Shown: positions 1 through 7,620 of the stretch, one piece after another
How the letters are laid out: each line of letters starts with the position of its first letter
Position numbering within the stretch: position 1 is the first letter of the stretch
NCBI GenBank assembly: GCA_019636555.1
Contig: JAHBXH010000001.1
Location: forward strand, 3,196,928 to 3,260,927
Length of the DNA: 64,000 nt
From: Phycisphaeraceae bacterium
Lineage (GTDB): Bacteria > Planctomycetota > Phycisphaerae > Phycisphaerales > UBA1924
Reading direction: 5' to 3'
Program-made: the position numbers and the translations under genes
Notes under the pieces: model-generated
What the model saw: the letters and a program-made list of their open reading frames with translations, nothing else
Told to the model about the DNA's origin: nothing
Database searches by the model: none

Positions 1-702
1 CACGAATTCAACGACATCACCGACGCGATCGCCTTCAACCGTTACTACGGCTGGTACGTCGACAAGCACACCGACTGGGCCGGCATCGACGAACTGCACG
101 CGAGAATTCCGACCCGCGGCGTCGGAATCTCCGAGTGGGGCGCGGGGGCAAATCCGGCGCATCACGAATGGCCGACCAAGATGCCGCGGCACAACGGCCC
201 GTGGCACCCCGAGGAATACCAGGCGCTCCTCCACGAATCCGCGTGGAACGTCATGAAAACCCGCGAGTGGCTCTGGTGCGCGTTCTTCTGGAACATGTTC
301 GACTTCGCCACGCCGATCCGCCAGGAAGGCGGCTTCCAATCGCTCAACGACAAGGGCGTCGTCAGCTACGACCGCAAAACCAAAAAGGACGCGTTCTACT
401 TCTTCAAAGCGAACTGGTCCGACGAACCCGTCGTCTACATCGCGAGCCGACGCTTCTCCCCTCGACCGGCCGGGACAACCAGCATCAAGGTCTACTCAAA
501 TCAGCCCGCGGTCGAGTTGTTTGTGAACGACAAGTCGATGGGTGTGCTCAAAGCGAGCGAGTGTCCGGATCGGGTGTTTGAGTGGAAGGGGGTCGGGCTG
601 CCCGTTGGAACCTGCCGCGTGAGGGCAACGGGACGGGATGAGGGCGGCAATTCACCGGTAGTGGATGGGATTGAGTGGATGTGTGAGGCGCCAAAACCCT
701 AA
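1..702 (+). CDS. Glycoside hydrolase family 2 protein, C-terminal part (beta-galactosidase-like)
   Basis: The reading frame is already open at base 1, so only the last 233 residues are here. The segment 'GISEWGAGAN' matches the end of the GH2 TIM barrel, where the Glu of the 'SEWG' motif is normally the catalytic nucleophile. 'EWLWCAFFWNMFDFA' and 'DNKGVV'-like 'NDKGVVSYDRKTKKDAFYF' follow, as in family members, and a beta-sandwich tail of the DUF4982 kind (about residues 140-230) closes the protein. Family knowledge: exo-acting hydrolysis of beta-galactosides or related sugars, often secreted. Substrate cannot be read from this fragment. The gene is followed directly by short intergenic repeats (701-740). 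Confidence 0.85.
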   Translation, partial: HEFNDITDAIAFNRYYGWYVDKHTDWAGIDELHARIPTRGVGISEWGAGANPAHHEWPTKMPRHNGPWHPEEYQALLHESAWNVMKTREWLWCAFFWNMFDFATPIRQEGGFQSLNDKGVVSYDRKTKKDAFYFFKANWSDEPVVYIASRRFSPRPAGTTSIKVYSNQPAVELFVNDKSMGVLKASECPDRVFEWKGVGLPVGTCRVRATGRDEGGNSPVVDGIEWMCEAPKP

Positions 703-740
703 TGCCTATTGCCTATTGCCAAGTGCCTAGTGCCTTGCCT
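701..740. repeat. Dispersed 'TGCCTAGTGCC'-type intergenic repeat
   Basis: Just after the GH2 stop the sequence runs through variants of TGCCTATTGCC, AAGTGCC and TAGTGCC. The same words, on either strand, occur at 19988-20018, 32340-32375 and 32450-32482, always beside a gene end. No function is known to me. Confidence 0.6.
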
Positions 741-800
741 TGTTCCGATGTGACGAAGGATGAGGTGGAGTGGGTGTGCGAGGGGAAGAAGTAGATGTTT

Positions 801-835
801 CTCCCCCTCCCCGAGGGAGGGGCTAGGGGTGGGAT
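801..835 (+). repeat. GC-rich palindromic repeat (CCCCTCCC/GGGAGGGG)
   Basis: Arms CCCCTCCC (804-811) and GGGAGGGG (815-822) flank a 3-base loop, followed by a GGGGTGGG tail. A recognisable inverted copy lies inside the dinG-like gene at 24820-24850, so this is a dispersed element rather than a one-off terminator. Confidence 0.6.
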
Positions 836-926
836 TGGTCTTCTGCCTTCGCTATGTTCACGAAGCTCCGACTGGCGCCTCCGCAGCGTGACGAAACCAA
901 GTCAGCCGCGGCTCGTATCGTCCTCC

Positions 927-1535
927 ATGTTCGGGGGGATTGTCAACACTCGGGAATCGCGACGATTTACCCTTGCACTTGTGGTTGCATTGCCGGTGCT
1001 CGGATGGTTGATCGCAACTCAATGCGGAGTCCGCGAAGTTCGGATCGATAGCGGCGATCGACGGATTCGCTGGCTCTTCTTCTCGATTCCCGAAAGCCCT
1101 GTCCCCGGGCGCGAATACCTAGTTCAGCTTTCCAAGGAACTCAACATCCCGGCGGAGTGGCACCGCCCGCCCTTCACCGCTCCGTCCTACACAGATCAAG
1201 ATCGGTATCGCCAATTCTCAGGCGCCGCGTGGTGGGCAAAGCATGAACCTCCGCTCGGCGCGATCATCCTGAAACAACTCGTCCAGTATTACACGCACCC
1301 GCCAGCAGAATCGGGATTGCCGCAGGCTACCCATTTCATCTTCCTCCTGGAATGGGAGTCCTCCCGAAATGACTACGTGGTCAGCGACTTTTGGCTTCAA
1401 AGCGAAACACCGGAAACCCTGCAATCCGTGCTCGACGAGATCGGGTATCAACCGGCGGCTGGCAGCGTGGTTCACGGGATCATGTCGAAGTGCCGCGCAC
1501 GTCGAGGGGAAGCGAGCCAGCCCGACGAAAAGTAG
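927..1535 (+). CDS. Hypothetical membrane-anchored protein
   Basis: This is a 202-residue protein that I do not recognise. The frame is open back to 795, but the upstream part translates the repeat at 801-835 and looks non-coding, so the ATG at 927 is preferred. Residues about 13-32 (FTLALVVALPVLGWLIA) form one N-terminal membrane helix or uncleaved signal. The rest is soluble, mixed alpha/beta, with aromatic stretches and no known catalytic motif. The last 15 residues are basic and may be unstructured. Topology suggests an inner-membrane anchored periplasmic protein. Confidence 0.5.
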   Translation: MFGGIVNTRESRRFTLALVVALPVLGWLIATQCGVREVRIDSGDRRIRWLFFSIPESPVPGREYLVQLSKELNIPAEWHRPPFTAPSYTDQDRYRQFSGAAWWAKHEPPLGAIILKQLVQYYTHPPAESGLPQATHFIFLLEWESSRNDYVVSDFWLQSETPETLQSVLDEIGYQPAAGSVVHGIMSKCRARRGEASQPDEK

Positions 1536-1553
1536 GAAGGGGCTGCAACAACA

Positions 1554-1581
1554 CACCGATCTCGCAAAGCCGAGATCGGTG
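1554..1581. repeat. Perfect inverted repeat, CACCGATCTCG arms
   Basis: Two 11-base arms (1554-1564 and 1571-1581) with a 6-base loop. There is no T-run after it, so it is not a classical intrinsic terminator. It belongs to a set of REP-like palindromes in this window, also at 3427-3455, 4751-4779 and 23700-23805. Confidence 0.6.
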
Positions 1582-1695
1582 CCACGGTGCAAGGTCAGGG
1601 CCATCCGCCCGCCCTCAATGCATTTCAACGTCCGAACGCCCGCCTCCGTAACCTAGCCTGCAGGAATCAGAGGTTGCCTGACAAGGTAAAGGCCG

Positions 1696-3432
1696 ATGTC
1701 CGAAGCCGAAGACAAGCTCCGACTACAACAGGCTGCGATGCGCGAATGGCTAACGCGCGAGTTGTCGGCCACCGACATGTTGACTGTCTATCTGTCGGAC
1801 ATAAGGGACCAACACAACTACGGGGTTTATGCGGCGCTCATTCCGACTGAACAGGTCGCGAAGAGTCTCAAATCTACAAACTGGGACTTGAGTCACGGCA
1901 GTGGACTGCCCGGAGCGGTGGAGTACCACCAACAAGGAAGCAAACGCGTTGAATATCACCGATTTGGCGACGACGACGGGATCGAGCCACTTGTCATCGA
2001 TCGCGACTTTCATGGGGCACGCGAGCGCTACACGGAAATCAGCGAGGAGTTTCGACTTTTTCATCGCTTGTATCACGACCAGAAGCTCAACCAATTCATC
2101 AAAATTGACAACGAGGGGGAGGAGCATCTTGTCGCAACGATTGAACCGAACCTGGTCAAAATTCGCGTGAAGGAAATTTGCCAGTTTCTGGCAATTAAGG
2201 AGATGCACCTCGCCTTGCAGTTTGACTGCAGGGAGGATTCTGCCCACACGCTCGAGGAACTTGGAATCGACGAGGAGGGTAGCGACTACCGCAGAGATCT
2301 TGTATGTTGGGGATTACACTACGGCGACATCATGCTCGGCAGCCATCGAGCCTTCAGCCGGCTGCTTGGAAAAAGATTGATCGCACCATTTCCTAAGAAC
2401 AAGAGTGGCTTCTGGGGTTATTCTGACGCCGATCCTAAGAAGTACGTCGACTTCATCATCGGCACAGACAAACACGGAGGGCCGCGCACTCACTCCAGCA
2501 ATCCAGATGCGCTTGGGAATAATTTTGGCGCCAACCCGCAATCACCAAATTACTTGACGCCGGTACATTTTCGAAAGTCTGTTTTGGAGAAGTACTACCA
2601 ACAGCCGCAAAAATATTCCGTTGAAGACGGCTATTTGCGGCGGGCGTCGCTGTGGGGCATGTATCTTGACAATCACCATGACGACAGAGTGTGTGCTTGG
2701 TTGGGCGACTTGGGGCGTGACCTTCCTTACGAAGAGCAGCTGCATTGGCGAAGTCACAACATCATTCCAGTCGGGGGCATGAGCAAGACTTTCATTCGAA
2801 GGCAGCTGGATGCCGAATTTGCGGATTCCGATCGGCCCGAGCACGTTTTCCAGGAACGATACCGTGAGCTAGTTCAATCGTGCGACGAAGTACTGGGGTG
2901 GCAGTTGCTGCTACCGCTGACAGATGCCGACCAGCACCACGTCAAGGGTGTGCGCATTCCGGCAACTGACGAACAGCGCGATTTTGACGAGGTCGTCTTG
3001 AGCCTCACTAAAATCTTGATCGATTCTCTGAACGAGAAATCGCTGAACGAGTGTATTCCGCTGAAAAATCGAGCAGGATTGAAGAGCGGCATCTCCCGTC
3101 TCGAGGCTGCATTTGATGCGTGCGGAATTACCGGAGTAGAGAAGCACATCAAGTTCTTACGAGACCTTCAAGACCTGCGATCTTCCGGTTCTGCTCACCG
3201 AAAAGGGGACAACTACCGCAAGATTGCGGCAAGATTCGGCGTTGATAGCCAAAGTCTGCAAAGTGCGTTGGGGGGCATTCTTCGCAAGGCGCTCGAGTTT
3301 CTCGATTACCTGAATTCTGTCGCACGAAGTCGGCGATTGCCAAGCAAGGGGACAGGAGCGGGAAGCGGCGGGTGGCCCTCACGTTCCGCCCTTACGGACC
3401 CGCAATTCTCACCCAACGCGCCGTGGCACTGA
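1696..3432 (+). CDS. Large hypothetical protein with C-terminal HEPN-like motif
   Basis: This 578-residue soluble protein has no signal peptide or membrane segment. Most of it (residues 1-410) is an alpha/beta domain I cannot assign. Residues about 425-540 look helical and contain R495-SSGSA-H501, an R-x5-H pattern within the R-x4-6-H range of HEPN ribonucleases, set in the sequence 'LRDLQDLRSSGSAHRKG'. Base composition is visibly more AT-rich than its neighbours and the codon choice is less GC-biased, which suggests recent transfer. The gene stands alone between two palindromes. A defence or stress role is possible, but this is inference from one motif and context. The last 35 residues, after 'YLNSVARS', are low in complexity and may be run-on. 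Confidence 0.75.
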   Translation: MSEAEDKLRLQQAAMREWLTRELSATDMLTVYLSDIRDQHNYGVYAALIPTEQVAKSLKSTNWDLSHGSGLPGAVEYHQQGSKRVEYHRFGDDDGIEPLVIDRDFHGARERYTEISEEFRLFHRLYHDQKLNQFIKIDNEGEEHLVATIEPNLVKIRVKEICQFLAIKEMHLALQFDCREDSAHTLEELGIDEEGSDYRRDLVCWGLHYGDIMLGSHRAFSRLLGKRLIAPFPKNKSGFWGYSDADPKKYVDFIIGTDKHGGPRTHSSNPDALGNNFGANPQSPNYLTPVHFRKSVLEKYYQQPQKYSVEDGYLRRASLWGMYLDNHHDDRVCAWLGDLGRDLPYEEQLHWRSHNIIPVGGMSKTFIRRQLDAEFADSDRPEHVFQERYRELVQSCDEVLGWQLLLPLTDADQHHVKGVRIPATDEQRDFDEVVLSLTKILIDSLNEKSLNECIPLKNRAGLKSGISRLEAAFDACGITGVEKHIKFLRDLQDLRSSGSAHRKGDNYRKIAARFGVDSQSLQSALGGILRKALEFLDYLNSVARSRRLPSKGTGAGSGGWPSRSALTDPQFSPNAPWH

Positions 3433-3455
3433 CGTCGGTTCCTCCGACGTCAGTG
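3427..3455. repeat. Perfect 12-bp inverted repeat after the HEPN-like gene
   Basis: Arms CACTGACGTCGG (3427-3438) and CCGACGTCAGTG (3444-3455) flank the loop TTCCT. The left arm overlaps the stop codon of the preceding gene. It lies between two convergent genes and could stop transcription from either side, but it lacks a T-run. Confidence 0.6.
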
Positions 3456-3527
3456 TGCTCTTGCCTGCATCACCTTTCCGCCCCCTCATCTTCCATCGGG
3501 GACGTCAGCAGCAACACCAACTGCAAG

Positions 3528-4331
3528 TCACGCGGCCGCACACGCCTCCTCACAACACATCTGCCCCCTTCCATGCCACTCGTGCGCGATATTCCGCATC
3601 AACAGCGCGCAATCAAACTCCACGCTTCCCCGCGGCAACACCTCCGCATCCTCAAAGAACGACGAGCGCACCGATTCCATCTCGACCGGCTCCACCGCCC
3701 AGCCGCGGCAGCGCAGCTCCAGCCCGTCAAACGTCCCCAGCTTGTTTGTCGCCGAATAGCCGAGCGAGCCGCGCTCGAAAAACGCCGACGCTTCCGCGAG
3801 ATCATTGAAAACAGAACCCGCGGGCCACGATTCACTCACGCGCCCGCGCACTTCGAGGCTCGTGCTCCCGTCCTCGCTCTTCATCTCGATATCGAGCCGC
3901 GGCACGTTCTCCGCAACGCGGAACGCCGCGCGATGATGAAGCCCGGGGAAGAGCCGGCCCCCGACGAGCGCGTTGAAACGCGACGAACTGTCGCGCCGCG
4001 GGATGTACACGCCTTCCTTATATGGTGAACCGCTCTGGTTGCCGTCGCGCCAGCGCACGGCGATGCGGTGTGCCGCGTTTTCCGAGCGGAGGCCGCAGCG
4101 CTCCCGAAGCGCGGGCCCCAATGAAGACAAGAACGCGGGCCGTATGCCGCCGAGACGGATGAGGCAGATGCCCACGATCGCGTGGCCCCCATCTCCCCCC
4201 ACCTCCCCCACCTTCCCCACCACGATCGGCTCGAACGGCCGCGGCAGAAGACGCGACACGGCGGCCGGATCGGCCCGAAAGTTCACGAGCAGCCGCCGCT
4301 CGATCACGCCCTGCACCGCGGGGAATCGCAT
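3528..4331 (-). CDS. DUF2071 (YqjF-like) family protein
   Basis: A 267-residue soluble protein. 'IERRLLVNFRADPAAVSRLLP' near the N-terminus and 'GICLIRLGGIRP' about 45 residues later match the DUF2071/YqjF family, which shares the acetoacetate-decarboxylase-like fold. Members have no agreed reaction. The frame runs on upstream to 4403, but the extra residues translate a palindrome (4370-4387), so the internal ATG at 4331 is chosen. It converges on the HEPN-like gene and is preceded by a small gene on the same strand, 77 bases away. Confidence 0.75.
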   Translation of the reverse strand: MRFPAVQGVIERRLLVNFRADPAAVSRLLPRPFEPIVVGKVGEVGGDGGHAIVGICLIRLGGIRPAFLSSLGPALRERCGLRSENAAHRIAVRWRDGNQSGSPYKEGVYIPRRDSSSRFNALVGGRLFPGLHHRAAFRVAENVPRLDIEMKSEDGSTSLEVRGRVSESWPAGSVFNDLAEASAFFERGSLGYSATNKLGTFDGLELRCRGWAVEPVEMESVRSSFFEDAEVLPRGSVEFDCALLMRNIAHEWHGRGQMCCEEACAAA

Positions 4332-4369
4332 AGAGAATGGTAGAGAATGAATGACGGGTGAAGGGTGGA

Positions 4370-4387
4370 AGCCCGTTGAAACGGGCT
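4370..4387. repeat. Short palindrome AGCCCGT/ACGGGCT
   Basis: A small hairpin between two same-strand genes. The same word pair (AGCCCGCTTCAGCGGGCT) occurs at 4999-5016 and, as AGCCCGCTTCGGCGGGTT, at 7443-7460. Dispersed REP-like element. Confidence 0.5.
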
Positions 4388-4408
4388 GAAAGACGAAACG
4401 CAAATCCC

Positions 4409-4657
4409 CTACGCAGCCTGTGAGCCCGACGAACCCAACACCTGACCAATAGTGGTCAGCCCGCGCACGATCGCGTTGCAGGCACGCAGCACATGAAGCT
4501 CGCGGAGCATGAGATCGTCCGGATAGTCGATCTCAAAAATCCGGACGAGTGTGCGCAGCTCGTTCTCCGACAACTTCGCGGCCTGCGCAGCACCCCTGTA
4601 GTCAAAATGAACCGGCACAGCGGGGGTGGGCGTGGGGATGGAAGGCTGACGTGCCAT
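4409..4657 (-). CDS. Small hypothetical protein (82 aa)
   Basis: A compact 82-residue protein with a proline-rich start followed by predicted helices: 'AAKLSENELRTLVRIFEIDYPD' and 'LHVLRACNAIVRGLTTIGQVL'. The composition (acidic and Leu-rich with a conserved-looking 'DYPDDLMLRELHVLRAC') is protein-like, not that of a chance frame. No family is recognised. It could be a small regulator or adaptor, but nothing in the sequence proves this. It sits 77 bases upstream of the DUF2071 gene on the same strand. Confidence 0.55.
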   Translation of the reverse strand: MARQPSIPTPTPAVPVHFDYRGAAQAAKLSENELRTLVRIFEIDYPDDLMLRELHVLRACNAIVRGLTTIGQVLGSSGSQAA

Positions 4658-4750
4658 CGACGATTCTCACAGCTCCGGCGGAGGAAGTATAGCGATTGTC
4701 GGCAATCCGATGCTCACGTTGAGCGGCAGGTGGCACCACTCACGGCGTGC

Positions 4751-4779
4751 CACCATTCGCGGTCTCTCCGCGAGTGGTG
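4751..4779. repeat. Inverted repeat CACCATTCGCGG/CCGCGAGTGGTG
   Basis: Twelve-base arms with one mismatch and a 5-base loop. Part of the REP-like palindrome set. The interval 4658-5129 is otherwise occupied only by the doubtful small frame at 4823-4966 and the palindrome at 4999-5016. Confidence 0.55.
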
Positions 4780-4822
4780 CGAATCAACCGATGGCACTTG
4801 AGTCAAGATATAGACGGTTGGA

Positions 4823-4966
4823 TCACCACGATTCGAAGTCCCGCCTTGCTCCCGCGGGATCGAGTTCGATCTCCCGTATGTTCTCATCGAACCACATCCA
4901 GCACGTCCTGTCATCCGCCGGGACCAGCGACTCCCAATCGATTTCTCTCGGTGATTCGTGCCGCAT
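4823..4966 (-). CDS. Possible 47-residue small protein
   Basis: From an ATG at 4966 the frame encodes 47 residues that read like protein: acidic, three Trp, with 'CWMWFDENIREIELDPAG' in the middle. The frame stays open upstream through the palindrome at 4999-5016 without another ATG, so it could also be the end of a decayed longer gene. No family is recognised and no clear ribosome site is seen. Confidence 0.3.
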   Translation of the reverse strand: MRHESPREIDWESLVPADDRTCWMWFDENIREIELDPAGARRDFESW

Positions 4967-4998
4967 GTCCGAGTCGGTCCACTCCCGCGTCTCGGCAT

Positions 4999-5016
4999 AG
5001 CCCGCTTCAGCGGGCT
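4999..5016. repeat. Palindrome AGCCCGCT/AGCGGGCT
   Basis: Perfect 8-base arms with a 2-base loop, related to the hairpins at 4370-4387 and 7443-7460. Confidence 0.5.
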
Positions 5017-5129
5017 TGCACTTCCCCGCCTTCAGGCACCCCAGGCAATTCCCCGCGGCACTTCGCCCCGTTCTTACACCCCCTCACTTCGTTCCCGACT
5101 CGCCGAGTGCGCCGAAATTGAAATCACTG

Positions 5130-6488
5130 TCACGGACACACGAAAACGTCATATGCCGCCGCAAACAAGACAAAGTCCGAGTCATCGACGAAAGAATCAA
5201 GGTTGAGATCCGCCGGACACCACTGCGGCATCGCCGGATCCGCGCACGCGAACAGGTCGTACGCAGATGCAAAGGAAACAAAGTCAGGGTCATCAACAAG
5301 GTCGTCGTTGTTGAGGTCGGCTGGACATTGCGCCGCCATCGTGACGACCCACCCTTCGGGCAAGCCGTTGTGATTGCCGCGGCCGACGAGGGTCCGGCCG
5401 TCCGCACTGACTCCCCCCGCGCTCGATAGCTTCCAGCCGGAAAGATCGAGCCCTCGCGCCACGAGATATTCAGCCAGATCAACAAAGCCCGTCTTCGGAG
5501 TCCAGATCACCGCGCGAGTCCGATCGGCAATGATCGGATTGGCCGAGTCGTATGTCGATCCCGAGATGAGATACCCGTCCGCGCTCACAAAGATCGCGCT
5601 CGAAGCCGCGGCCGGAGGCAGCGTGCCGAGGTCCTCGATTCCGGAACCCGACTTCCAGCGAAAGCCGTGCTGAGTCGTGTTACTCCCATTGTGCGATGTC
5701 CCGACGATGACCGATCCGTTCGCACTGACTCCCGCCGCGCCGGAGCTTGCGAATCCGGCAACCACGCCGAGATTGGTCATGCCGCCGGCCCCGGTCCAGC
5801 GGAATGCGCGGGAGACCGCGGGAACAACGGTGGTGTCCGTGCATGTGCCGGCGATCGTCGAGCCGTCGTTCGTAATTGAACTCGCGGAAGAATCGCGCAT
5901 GCCGGGGAGCGTCCCGAGGCTTTGCACCGTTGTCGTACCTGTCCAAAGGACAGCGCGGGTTCCGTCGTTGGTGGAGCTTTGGCCGACGCAGCGAGAGCCA
6001 TCGCCCGTAAGCGCCGAAGCGCTGGCAAGATACGTTTCGCCCCCCGGAAGTTTTGGGAAATACACGAGCCCCGAGGCGCTGGTCCACCGAAACGCCTGGC
6101 CGTTGCAGCAATCGTTGACACCGACAACGACGGAGCCATCGTTGCTCAATCCGCCGGCGTATGTACTGAGTGGGAATTGCCCGCCGGACGCGGCAGGGCC
6201 GAGGTTCTGAATTCCGCCGAGGCGACTCCACCGGATCGCGCGGTTCTCTGCCGCCGTAAATGCCGCGTAACCAGAAACCGTCGATCCATCCGCGCTGATC
6301 TGCGCCGCCGTTGAGCTCTTGAAGCTCGATGAAATGAATCCGATCCCTGTGATGGTGGGAGTTTCTGCCGGGCATGGCGAGATCGTGGCTGCAGCCGACA
6401 AAAAAAACGCCGCGCCAACCCACATGATCGTGCTCTCTGCCGACGACCCACGCAGTTGCAAACGCATCGTTCTCACGGCCACTCCCAT
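5130..6488 (-). CDS. Exported HAF-repeat protein with dockerin-like C-terminus
   Basis: 452 residues. An N-terminal signal or anchor ('IMWVGAAFFLSAAATIS') is followed by about seven 45-60-residue repeats of the HAF type, seen as 'AFRWT..GG...LG.L...' alternating with 'A..ISADGS.I.G' (residues about 60-370). This pattern is known from predicted beta-propeller or autotransporter-like surface proteins. The last 65 residues hold two D-x-N-x-D-x-x-V-D-D-x-D motifs, each in a 'CPADLN' unit, like dockerin/EF-hand calcium loops that serve as anchors in planctomycete exported proteins. GAGGGG a few bases before the ATG at 6488 supports this start. Ligand and anchor partner are unknown. Confidence 0.8.
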   Translation of the reverse strand: MGVAVRTMRLQLRGSSAESTIMWVGAAFFLSAAATISPCPAETPTITGIGFISSSFKSSTAAQISADGSTVSGYAAFTAAENRAIRWSRLGGIQNLGPAASGGQFPLSTYAGGLSNDGSVVVGVNDCCNGQAFRWTSASGLVYFPKLPGGETYLASASALTGDGSRCVGQSSTNDGTRAVLWTGTTTVQSLGTLPGMRDSSASSITNDGSTIAGTCTDTTVVPAVSRAFRWTGAGGMTNLGVVAGFASSGAAGVSANGSVIVGTSHNGSNTTQHGFRWKSGSGIEDLGTLPPAAASSAIFVSADGYLISGSTYDSANPIIADRTRAVIWTPKTGFVDLAEYLVARGLDLSGWKLSSAGGVSADGRTLVGRGNHNGLPEGWVVTMAAQCPADLNNDDLVDDPDFVSFASAYDLFACADPAMPQWCPADLNLDSFVDDSDFVLFAAAYDVFVCP

Positions 6489-6731
6489 CTATCCCCCTCA
6501 GCAGGACAAAAACACGATACCACACGCAACCGCGAGCCGAACGACCGCACGAAAAGATTTCGCGCGGACGAGTGAACGCATTTCAGCCCATCTGCACGGT
6601 CTCTCTCACCGCCACGTTCAGGCACAACCCCTCCGGCTTTCTTCGTTTCCTTTGTGTTGAACGCCTTTCCAGCCTTTCCATTCCGCGCTCCGCTATCCGA
6701 AATCCGAAATCCGCCATCTCCCCCATCCCCT

Positions 6732-6766
6732 TTTCTTCTCTGTGCCTCTGCGCCTCCGTGGTGAAC
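6732..6766. repeat. 35-bp direct repeat, copy 1
   Basis: Identical over 35 bases to 6861-6895; reading away from it, the other strand contains 'CACCACGGAGGCGCAGAGG'. Weaker versions lie at about 6641-6670, 7501-7545 and, inverted, 17371-17430. The interval 6489-6936 contains no convincing gene, only these repeats and AT-richer words such as ATCCGAAATCCG. Confidence 0.8.
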
Positions 6767-6860
6767 GCCTTTCCCGCGTTTCCAATCCGCACACCAAATT
6801 CCGAATTCCCGCCTCTGTTCCGAATGCCGCCACCATTTCTTCTCGCCTTCACCCAATCCC

Positions 6861-6895
6861 TTTCTTCTCTGTGCCTCTGCGCCTCCGTGGTGAAC
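6861..6895. repeat. 35-bp direct repeat, copy 2
   Basis: Exact copy of 6732-6766 in the same orientation, 129 bases downstream. Between the copies are more fragments of the same low-complexity kind. Confidence 0.8.
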
Positions 6896-6936
6896 TCTTC
6901 CCCCTCACGCCGCCGCCAGTCAGCACCCCTCATCGT

Positions 6937-7392
6937 TCAGCCCCGGTTCTCCCGCAACTTCTCCGGATACACAAACCCTTCACGCGCCAACTTTTCTCGG
7001 ATCGTCTCGCGCGTATCGTCGAGGCCCAAGCCGAGTTTGCCCAGCGCCCTCGCCGCAATGCTGCCCTCCAGTCGCAGCAATCCGAGCAGCAGAAACTCGG
7101 TTCCGACCAATTCCCGCTTCGCAAAGCGCGACTCATCAACCACGGCCGCCATCGCTGCGAGCGACTTGTCGAGGTCGGGATTGCCGGCCGCTTCCGATTC
7201 CGATTGAACTTCATGGAGGACTGAGTCAGGGGCGATGCCGCGCGCGTCGAGTACGAGCGCCGCCATGCACGCGGGCGCGTGCGACGCGACGATCAGCATG
7301 TCCTCCGGCGCGACATTTCGGCCGAATTGGGCCGCATACCGCGACGAATGAACGATGACCTGCGTGTAAGTCGACGTGAACTCTTGACCCAT
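6937..7392 (-). CDS. Clp N-terminal-domain protein (ClpC/ClpA N-domain only)
   Basis: 151 residues forming a double Clp repeat domain and nothing else: 'FTSTYTQVIVHSSRYAAQFGRN' starts the first repeat and 'FAKRELVGTEFLLLGLLRLEGS' the second, matching the consensus in which 'GTEHLLLGLL' is typical. The AAA+ modules of ClpC are absent. Family knowledge: this domain binds adaptors or substrates for Clp proteases, and stand-alone versions resemble ClpS-like or ClpN adaptors. The frame continues upstream to 7491 but there it translates a palindrome, so the ATG at 7392 is preferred. No clp gene is nearby, so any partner must be encoded elsewhere. Confidence 0.75.
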   Translation of the reverse strand: MGQEFTSTYTQVIVHSSRYAAQFGRNVAPEDMLIVASHAPACMAALVLDARGIAPDSVLHEVQSESEAAGNPDLDKSLAAMAAVVDESRFAKRELVGTEFLLLGLLRLEGSIAARALGKLGLGLDDTRETIREKLAREGFVYPEKLRENRG

Positions 7393-7442
7393 GCACGATT
7401 GTTGAATGGGTGCAGATGGAAAACGGGGTGTCCCAATGGCAC

Positions 7443-7600
7443 AGCCCGCTTCGGCGGGTTTGCTCGCTCTTCGGCCACGCCTTTTGCCCAAATCCGTCCT
7501 GCTTTCTTTGTGCCCTTTGTGTCCTCTGTGCCTTTGTGGTGAATTCTCTTCCGCTATTTGCGATCCGCTATCCGCTATCCGCTATCCGAAATCCATTCTG
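7443..7600. repeat. Intergenic repeat patch: palindrome, CACAGAGG-type and ATCCGCT heptamers
   Basis: Contains the palindrome AGCCCGCTTCGGCGGGTT (7443-7460), a degraded relative of the 35-bp repeat (7501-7545), and tandem ATCCGCT heptamers (about 7560-7588). Nothing coding is seen between 7393 and 7620. Confidence 0.55.
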
Positions 7601-7620
7601 CGGTGCATATCTCTTCCCCC

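Noticed and set aside
4714..4998. A 94-residue minus-strand frame
   Set aside because: Composition is Arg/Ser/Gly-rich without hydrophobic core. The overlapping shorter frame at 4823-4966 looks more protein-like.
6146..6525. Frames overlapping the HAF-repeat gene start
   Set aside because: They are out-of-frame shadows; only the 5130-6488 frame has a signal peptide and repeat structure.
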